A stretch of DNA of 64,000 nt. Source: Brotaphodocola sp003480315 (GTDB taxonomy: Bacteria > Bacillota > Clostridia > Lachnospirales > Lachnospiraceae). This document shows, in pieces, positions 58,843 through 64,000 of this stretch. The notes under the pieces were generated by a model. That model did no database searches, was not told the origin of the DNA, and worked only from the letters and a program-made list of their open reading frames with translations. The DNA lies in NCBI RefSeq assembly GCF_964246085.1, contig NZ_CAXTPD010000001.1; one strand, written 5' to 3'. Each line of letters opens with the position of its first letter. Within the stretch, counting starts at the first letter, position 1. The position numbers and the translations under genes were made by a program.

Positions 58843-59804
58843 TGTTAAAAATTCAGGGATTACATAAAAAATACGGAAATTACCATGCCCTGGACGGACT
58901 GGACATGGAGATAAAGAACGGCGCCCTGTTTGGCTTTGTCGGACCAAACGGTGCCGGAAAGACGACCACCATCAAGATCATGACCGGTTTGTTAAAGCCG
59001 GATCAGGGCGTGGTGGAGCTGGATGGCAAAAATATGCTGACGGATACGCTGGATCTGCGCAGGCGGATTGGCTACGTGCCGGATCATTTTGGCTTGTATG
59101 ACAACTTAAAAGTATCCGAATACATGGAGTTTTTTGCAGCATGCTACCATCTGGAGGGCTTTGCGGCACGGAAACGAGCCAGCAGCCTTTTAGAGCAGGT
59201 TGGGCTGGGAGAGCGCATGGATGCGTTTGTGGACGGACTTTCCCGCGGCATGCAGCAGAGACTATGCCTGGCCAGGGCACTGATCCATGATCCGGAGCTT
59301 CTGATCATGGATGAGCCGACGGCCGGACTGGATCCGAGAACTCATCTGGAATTCAGGCAGATGGTCTGGGAGCTGCATGAGCAGGGCAAGACCATTCTGT
59401 TAAGCTCCCATAACCTGGCAGAGCTTTCTGAGCTCTGCACGGATATCGGCATCATTGATGCCGGGAAGATGGTGCTCTCCGGCAGTATGGATGAGATCAT
59501 GGAGCGGATCTACACATCAAAGCAGATCATCATCAGTGTGCAGGATCAGATGGAAAAGGCTTTGGCCTTTTTAAAGGAAAGTCCTATGGTGCGGACCATT
59601 TCCATCTGCGAGAAAGACATTATGGTGGGATTTACCGGCGATGAGCGCCGGGAGAGTGAACTGTTAAAGCAGATGATTGAGGCAGGCATTCCGGTACGCG
59701 GTTTCATGCGGGAGCCGGGCAGCCTGGAGTCTATCTTCATGCAGATCACAGATCATAATAAGGAAAAGGTGGTGCTGTCCTATGAAGACGAATCCGGTCT
59801 ATAA
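58842..59804 (+). CDS. ABC transporter ATP-binding protein
   Basis: The 320-residue ATPase has Walker A GPNGAGKTT (34-42), the signature LSRGM (133-137) and Walker B LLIMDEP (153-159), then SHNLAEL at the switch His. It belongs to the ABC-2 exporter class (related to NatA/CcmA-like). A C-terminal extension of about 90 residues may regulate it. Its start codon overlaps the preceding stop and the permease gene overlaps its end by 23 bases, so the three proteins are made together. Confidence 0.93.
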   Translation: MLKIQGLHKKYGNYHALDGLDMEIKNGALFGFVGPNGAGKTTTIKIMTGLLKPDQGVVELDGKNMLTDTLDLRRRIGYVPDHFGLYDNLKVSEYMEFFAACYHLEGFAARKRASSLLEQVGLGERMDAFVDGLSRGMQQRLCLARALIHDPELLIMDEPTAGLDPRTHLEFRQMVWELHEQGKTILLSSHNLAELSELCTDIGIIDAGKMVLSGSMDEIMERIYTSKQIIISVQDQMEKALAFLKESPMVRTISICEKDIMVGFTGDERRESELLKQMIEAGIPVRGFMREPGSLESIFMQITDHNKEKVVLSYEDESGL

Positions 59805-60669
59805 GCGGGAGTGCATGGTGAGCGCCAGAAGCTTTAGACTGGCGCTGGTGCTGCTGGTTTTTAACGGGATCCTGGCGCTGGTGGCACTGTTAAACATGTA
59901 TTCGGCGCTGGCCCAGGTACGGCTGACAGCAGAAGTGCAGTATACAGGCTTTCTGGATCTGTATATGTTTGTGGCGTCGCTGGAATTTCTGATGTTGATC
60001 CTGATCATGCCGGCACTGACGGCGGGAAGCATCAGCGGAGAACGGGAGCGTCAGACACTGGATCTGATGCTGACCACCTGCATGACACCGACAGATATTG
60101 TGCTGGGTAAGCTGGAGGCAGCCTTGGGGACCATGTCCCTTATGGTGGTGTCCAGTCTGCCGATCCTGGCGATGGTGTTTGTATACGGCGGTGTGGCGGC
60201 ATCAGATCTGATTCTTCTGGTGTGCTGCTTTTTTGCGGCGGCGGTGTTTATGGGAAGCATCGGTCTGTGCTGTTCTGCCCTGTTTCGCCGGTCTACAGCG
60301 GCCACGGTAGCGGCTTACGTGGTAACGGCGGTGCTGACAGCAGGAACCTGCGGCATCAACTACCTGGTCACCTACATCAACCAGATGCGGATCGGGGAAT
60401 ATCTGGCATCGGCGGAAGCCGGAGGGGTATCCGGTGGATCCGGAAGCCTGCTTTATATGCTGCTGCTGAACCCCATTGCCACCTTCAGCCAGGTCATCGG
60501 ACGGCTGACCGCCGGTAATCAGAGCTGGGCACAGGTGGGGACCTGGTTTGGCAATAAGGCAGACAATCCCCTTATCGGCCACTGGATGGGCGTGAGCATG
60601 GTGCTGCAGATGACGCTGGCCATTGTGCTTGTGCTGTGGACGGTACGGAGTGTGGAGCGGGGTAAATAA
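59782..60669 (+). CDS. ABC-2-type transporter permease
   Basis: The 295-residue protein has about six membrane helices and the ABC-2 permease pattern (S-G-E-R-E-R-Q-T-L-D-L-M-L-T-T near residue 80, which precedes the second helix pair). The ATG at 59782 lies within the end of the ATPase gene. An in-frame start at 59677 would add a basic unrelated tail and is rejected. It forms an exporter with the ATPase. The substrate is unknown; in view of the VanRS-type regulators a wall- or lipid-related substrate or a peptide antibiotic is plausible. Confidence 0.9.
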   Translation: MKTNPVYKRECMVSARSFRLALVLLVFNGILALVALLNMYSALAQVRLTAEVQYTGFLDLYMFVASLEFLMLILIMPALTAGSISGERERQTLDLMLTTCMTPTDIVLGKLEAALGTMSLMVVSSLPILAMVFVYGGVAASDLILLVCCFFAAAVFMGSIGLCCSALFRRSTAATVAAYVVTAVLTAGTCGINYLVTYINQMRIGEYLASAEAGGVSGGSGSLLYMLLLNPIATFSQVIGRLTAGNQSWAQVGTWFGNKADNPLIGHWMGVSMVLQMTLAIVLVLWTVRSVERGK

Positions 60670-60718
60670 AAACAGGCCCGTGAAGCCGCAGAAAATGCAG
60701 CTTTACGGGCCTGTTTTT
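60668..60718. terminator. Bidirectional terminator
   Basis: AAAAACAGGCCCG (60668-60680) pairs with CGGGCCTGTTTTT (60706-60718), with more pairing inside (AAGC/GCTT). It ends the ABC operon and the convergent flippase gene. Confidence 0.95.
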
Positions 60719-60723
60719 ACAAT

Positions 60724-62361
60724 TTACATGAAATGAAATTTCCGGCACAGTCGCAGAATCCGCATGCCGAACGGCATATCCGGCAGCTCCTGTACAGTTA
60801 CCGTCCGGGTCAGCACGATCAGGAGGCCGTAGACAATCATAGCCACCGGAACACTGACGAGGAGTCCGATCTGATAATAGCCGGTCACTTTATTGACCAG
60901 CGCATAAATCAGGAATGCGATCGCGCCCATGACAGCTGCGCAGATACAGGGAAGCAGGAAGGTGGTCCTTACCTCCTGGTGGTAATGCAGGGCTTTGCCG
61001 ATAGCATGCCAGTTCAGCAGACACACCACCAGGGCAAAGGTCACATTGCCGATGACAAGGCCGTACACGCCAAGGTTTAAATACTTTAGCATCACATAGA
61101 CCAGGGCCGCGTGGATGACCAGGGAAATGGCAGAGTGGGTAACGGACTTTTGCATCAGGTCAATTCCCTGAAGAACCGCATTGGTAACGGTGGAGAGGGA
61201 AAAGAAGATAACAGCCGGAGCCCCCAGCATTAACAGGTTTCTGGTCAGATCCCGGCTGTCGCGGAAGATGAGCCGCAGGACCGGAGAAGCCAGTGCCGCC
61301 ATGCCAAAGGCACAGGGAATGGCGATCAGCATATTGAACTTGATGGTCAGGCGGATCTTGTACATGACATCGGTGTGGTTCTTCTGGGCGCGGGAGCGCA
61401 CAATGCTTGGGATCATGGAAGTTCCAAGGGAAGAAGCCACTGCCACCGGTACATTGGAAAGCAGGCGGTACTTGCCGCCGTAGATGCCGAGCAGAGAGAG
61501 ACGTTCCTTCTCAGTCAGACCTTTTCCACTCATCAGGAAGCCGAACATGGAGTTATCCACAGAACCGCTTAACTGATACACAAACTGGCTGAGGATGATA
61601 GGTGTCAGTGTCAGAAACAGTGCCGTGTATACATGATTCCAGCTTTCCAGGCGGTCGGCCTGGGGACGATGCAATGCCTTTGCATTTTGTCTGCGGTATA
61701 AAAACATAAGAAGAGCCAGGAACACGAAGGCAGCCAGTGCACCGGAAAGTGTACCCAGAGTACCGCCTGCAGCACCGTAAGCCGCCGGAGTTTCCCGGTT
61801 CGCGAACCAGTGCATGAAGGCGAAGGAGGCAGCCACACTGATGATGGCATTGACAACCTGCTCAATAATCTGGGAAATTGAGGTCGGCACCATGTTGCCA
61901 AGACCCTGGAAATAGCCGCGCACCACGCCCATAACGGAAAACACCAGAATGGTCGGTGCCATGACCTTTAACGGCAGGGCGCTGTTGGGGCTGTTGAAGA
62001 TATGGACCGTGATCCAGTCTGCGCCAAACAGCAAAATCGTGGTCATCAGCCCCCCGGCCACAAGACCAAAGAGTAGTCCGGCCTTAAAGACCTGCTGCAC
62101 ATCCTGGTTTTTTCCGTGCACGCGCCGTGCCGCGATCAGCTTGGAGATTGCCAGCGGCAGGCTGTAGGAGGACAGGATCAGTCCAATGTTGTAGATTTCG
62201 TATGCGGTGTTATAATAACCGATTCCCTCATCGCCGATGGCCCGGGTCATGGGAATCTTGTAGAGCAGTCCGATAAACCGGACAATGATACCGGCTGCGG
62301 CCAGAATACTTCCCTGGACCAGGAAGTTGCCGGAGTCGGATTTTTCCTTATTGTTACTCAT
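60724..62361 (-). CDS. SpoVB-type polysaccharide/lipid-II-like flippase
   Basis: The 545-residue protein has 14 membrane helices in the MOP/MATE-like flippase fold. The NFLVQGSILAAAGIIVRFIGLLYKIPMTR opening and G-Y-Y-N-T-A-Y-E-I-Y are typical of the SpoVB group, which is needed for spore cortex synthesis and related to MurJ. The ATG at 62361 follows AAAGGAG; in-frame codons further upstream code for an unrelated stretch and are rejected. It has no partner genes. A role in cortex or in another undecaprenyl-linked polymer is likely (inference). Confidence 0.88.
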   Translation of the reverse strand: MSNNKEKSDSGNFLVQGSILAAAGIIVRFIGLLYKIPMTRAIGDEGIGYYNTAYEIYNIGLILSSYSLPLAISKLIAARRVHGKNQDVQQVFKAGLLFGLVAGGLMTTILLFGADWITVHIFNSPNSALPLKVMAPTILVFSVMGVVRGYFQGLGNMVPTSISQIIEQVVNAIISVAASFAFMHWFANRETPAAYGAAGGTLGTLSGALAAFVFLALLMFLYRRQNAKALHRPQADRLESWNHVYTALFLTLTPIILSQFVYQLSGSVDNSMFGFLMSGKGLTEKERLSLLGIYGGKYRLLSNVPVAVASSLGTSMIPSIVRSRAQKNHTDVMYKIRLTIKFNMLIAIPCAFGMAALASPVLRLIFRDSRDLTRNLLMLGAPAVIFFSLSTVTNAVLQGIDLMQKSVTHSAISLVIHAALVYVMLKYLNLGVYGLVIGNVTFALVVCLLNWHAIGKALHYHQEVRTTFLLPCICAAVMGAIAFLIYALVNKVTGYYQIGLLVSVPVAMIVYGLLIVLTRTVTVQELPDMPFGMRILRLCRKFHFM

Positions 62362-62511
62362 AACGAAGGTTCTCCTTTTGTAATTGCGCCAGGACAAAAC
62401 CACATAATATATAGAAAGTTTTGCCGGAACAGTAACAGTATATCCCATTGGCGGTCTGAATGCAATGCAGAAAGTTGTCCGTGGAAATGAAAACGCATCT
62501 ATGGTATAATC

Positions 62512-62520
62512 AACCGTATA
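62512..62520 (+). promoter_or_regulatory. Extended -10 promoter of recJ
   Basis: TGGTATAAT has the TG extension and a consensus TATAAT (62515-62520), 31 bases before the recJ start. No good -35 box is seen. The same ATGGTATAAT core is present before ddl and scfA. Confidence 0.6.
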
Positions 62521-62551
62521 TTTTGTTTTGCGAAAGGAATTACTGCAGTAT

Positions 62552-64000
62552 ATGAGAAATAATCAGGAATCTGTCTGGATGCTTCAGACCAAGCGGGCAG
62601 ATTTTAACGCGATTGCCGCCAGGTTTCACATCAGCCCGGTGACGGCCCGTATCATAAGAAACCGCGATGTGGAGGGAGAAAAAGCCATTGACCGTTATTT
62701 AAACGGTACCCTGGACCAGCTTTATGATCCGCATCTCATGAAAGACATGGATAAGGCAGCGGCCCTGATCCTTGAAAAAATCCGGGCGAGTGTCCGTATC
62801 CGGATTGTTGGCGATTACGATATTGACGGAGTGTGCTCCACCTATCTTTTGTATCGCGGCCTGACCCGGTGCGGTGCAGTCGTGGACTACCAGATCCCGG
62901 AGCGCATCCGGGATGGCTATGGCATCAACGAATCTATCATCCGCAAGGCGAAGAAAGACGGGATCGATACCATTGTCACCTGCGACAACGGCATTGCGGC
63001 CCTGGAGCAGGTGCGGCTGGCCAAAGAGCTGGGCATGACAGTCATTGTGACAGATCACCATGAGGTGGTACGGGATGAGGATGGCAGTCAGGTCCTTCCG
63101 GAAGCAGACGCGGTGGTAAATCCCCACCGGGATGACTGCACGTATCCGTTTGCCGGCATCTGCGGCGGTGTGGTGGCCTACAAGCTGGTACAGGTGCTCT
63201 ACGAAAAGAACGGAATTCCAGAGCAGGAATGGAAAGATATGCTGGAGTTTGCGGCCATTGCCACCGTGGGTGATGTCATGAAGCTGCAGGACGAAAACCG
63301 CATCATCGTGCGCTGGGGCTTAAAGCAGATCCCGCACACAGCCAGTGTCGGGCTGCGCGCCCTGGTGGAAGCCTGCGGGCTGGACATCTATGACTTGACG
63401 GCCTACCATATCGGATTTGTGATCGGGCCGTGCCTGAATGCCAGCGGACGATTAAAGACTGCGAAACTGGCGCTGGAACTTCTGCTCTGTGAGGGAATGC
63501 AGCAGAGTGCCCGTGCCGAAGAGATGGCAGCTGAGTTAAAGCTTCTGAACGAGGAACGCAAGGATATGACCCAGGCCGGCATGGAGCAGGCCTTTGAGCA
63601 GGTGGATGCCGAGCTTGCTGACGATGATGTGCTGGTGGTTTATCTGCCGGACTGTCATGAGTCTCTGGCCGGGATCATTGCCGGGCGGGTGCGGGAGAAC
63701 TACAACAAGCCCTCCTTTGTACTGACAAGGGGTGAGGACTGTGTGAAGGGCTCCGGGCGCTCTATAGAAAGCTACCATATGTATCAGGCACTGTGCGGCG
63801 TGCAGGATCTGCTTCTGAAATTTGGCGGCCATCCCATGGCAGCCGGCTTTTCTTTAAAGGAAGAGAATATCGATGAATTCCGACGCCGCTTAAATGAGCA
63901 GTCTGCTCTCACGAAGGAAGATTTCATCCCGAAAATCTGGATCGATGTGGCAATGCCGCTGGAATACATATCAGAAGCGCTGGTCAATGAACTGAAAGGC
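62552..64000 (+). CDS. recJ: Single-stranded-DNA-specific exonuclease RecJ (3' end outside window)
   Basis: RecJ degrades single-stranded DNA 5' to 3' in repair and recombination. The visible 483 codons start at ATG 62552 behind AAAGGA. The DHH phosphoesterase motifs are VGDYDIDG (86-93), CDNGIA (143-148) and the DHH motif at 167-169 (TDHHE); a later conserved GGHPMAAGFS segment of the DHHA1 domain is also seen. The frame is open to the last base of the window. The N-terminal 50 residues match RecJ (N-G-T-L-D-x-L-Y-D-P-H-L-M-K-D-M). Confidence 0.95.
   Translation, partial: MRNNQESVWMLQTKRADFNAIAARFHISPVTARIIRNRDVEGEKAIDRYLNGTLDQLYDPHLMKDMDKAAALILEKIRASVRIRIVGDYDIDGVCSTYLLYRGLTRCGAVVDYQIPERIRDGYGINESIIRKAKKDGIDTIVTCDNGIAALEQVRLAKELGMTVIVTDHHEVVRDEDGSQVLPEADAVVNPHRDDCTYPFAGICGGVVAYKLVQVLYEKNGIPEQEWKDMLEFAAIATVGDVMKLQDENRIIVRWGLKQIPHTASVGLRALVEACGLDIYDLTAYHIGFVIGPCLNASGRLKTAKLALELLLCEGMQQSARAEEMAAELKLLNEERKDMTQAGMEQAFEQVDAELADDDVLVVYLPDCHESLAGIIAGRVRENYNKPSFVLTRGEDCVKGSGRSIESYHMYQALCGVQDLLLKFGGHPMAAGFSLKEENIDEFRRRLNEQSALTKEDFIPKIWIDVAMPLEYISEALVNELKG

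Noticed and set aside
1..64000. CRISPR array, prophage, insertion sequence, tRNA or rRNA genes
   Set aside because: I found no regular spaced repeats, transposase or integrase motifs, and no cloverleaf or rRNA-like segment in the intergenic stretches.

Overview
The window reads as chromosome of a spore-forming, Gram-positive member of the Lachnospiraceae (class Clostridia, in the neighbourhood of the Clostridium/Enterocloster/Hungatella group). The evidence is the sporulation and germination genes (spoIIR, a SpoVAF/GerA-family protein, a SpoVB-type flippase), the SCIFF peptide with its radical-SAM maturase, clostridial ChW repeats in a cell-wall deacetylase, a fused SecDF and a moderate G+C content. 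I see no rRNA, tRNA, insertion sequence, phage gene or CRISPR array. Almost the whole window is packed with genes.

Layout. (1) 1-6.6 kb: a tripartite tricarboxylate transporter (TTT) operon: the end of a TctC-type binding protein, TctB, TctA, then two alpha/beta hydrolases, a DUF3237 protein and a UxuA-like dehydratase. (2) 6.8-8.1 kb: a stand-alone GltD-like flavoprotein. (3) 8.4-11.5 kb: a second TctB-TctA pair with no binding protein, convergent with a LysR regulator. (4) 11.6-19.1 kb: a TetR-controlled efflux operon (adaptor, RND permease, two secreted TolC-like proteins) behind a consensus promoter studded with three identical-type operators. (5) 19.1-22.7 kb: spoIIR, ddl, murI, a DUF1934 protein and a small membrane-anchored protein. 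(6) 22.8-30.5 kb: rpoB-rpoC. (7) 30.6-37.5 kb: a ChW/NodB deacetylase, then scfA-scfB-secDF-tgt-yajC. (8) 37.6-42.0 kb: asnA with a long leader holding two terminators, a GerA-family germination gene with a sigma-G-like promoter, an asparaginase and a 59-residue DUF4250 protein. (9) 42.0-48.0 kb: a LysR regulator divergent from a complete third TTT operon followed by two metallo-beta-lactamase-fold hydrolases. (10) 48.1-54.4 kb: a CmpB-type membrane protein, plsC, pheA, and the polyphosphate genes ppx-ppk. (11) 54.5-60.7 kb: a VanR/VanS-type two-component system with a large secreted/membrane protein and an ABC exporter. (12) 60.7-64 kb: a SpoVB-type flippase and the start of recJ.

How the genes fit together. 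The three TTT loci point to uptake of organic acids; two carry hydrolases of different folds, which suggests that the imported compounds are esters, lactones or thioesters that are opened after uptake. Transcript control looks rich: hairpins separate the binding-protein gene from the membrane genes in both loci where it is present, and one TTT mRNA begins with an intrinsic terminator. The RND operon is the most unusual module: it has the full parts list of a Gram-negative tripartite pump, including two TolC-like proteins, in an organism that should have no outer membrane.
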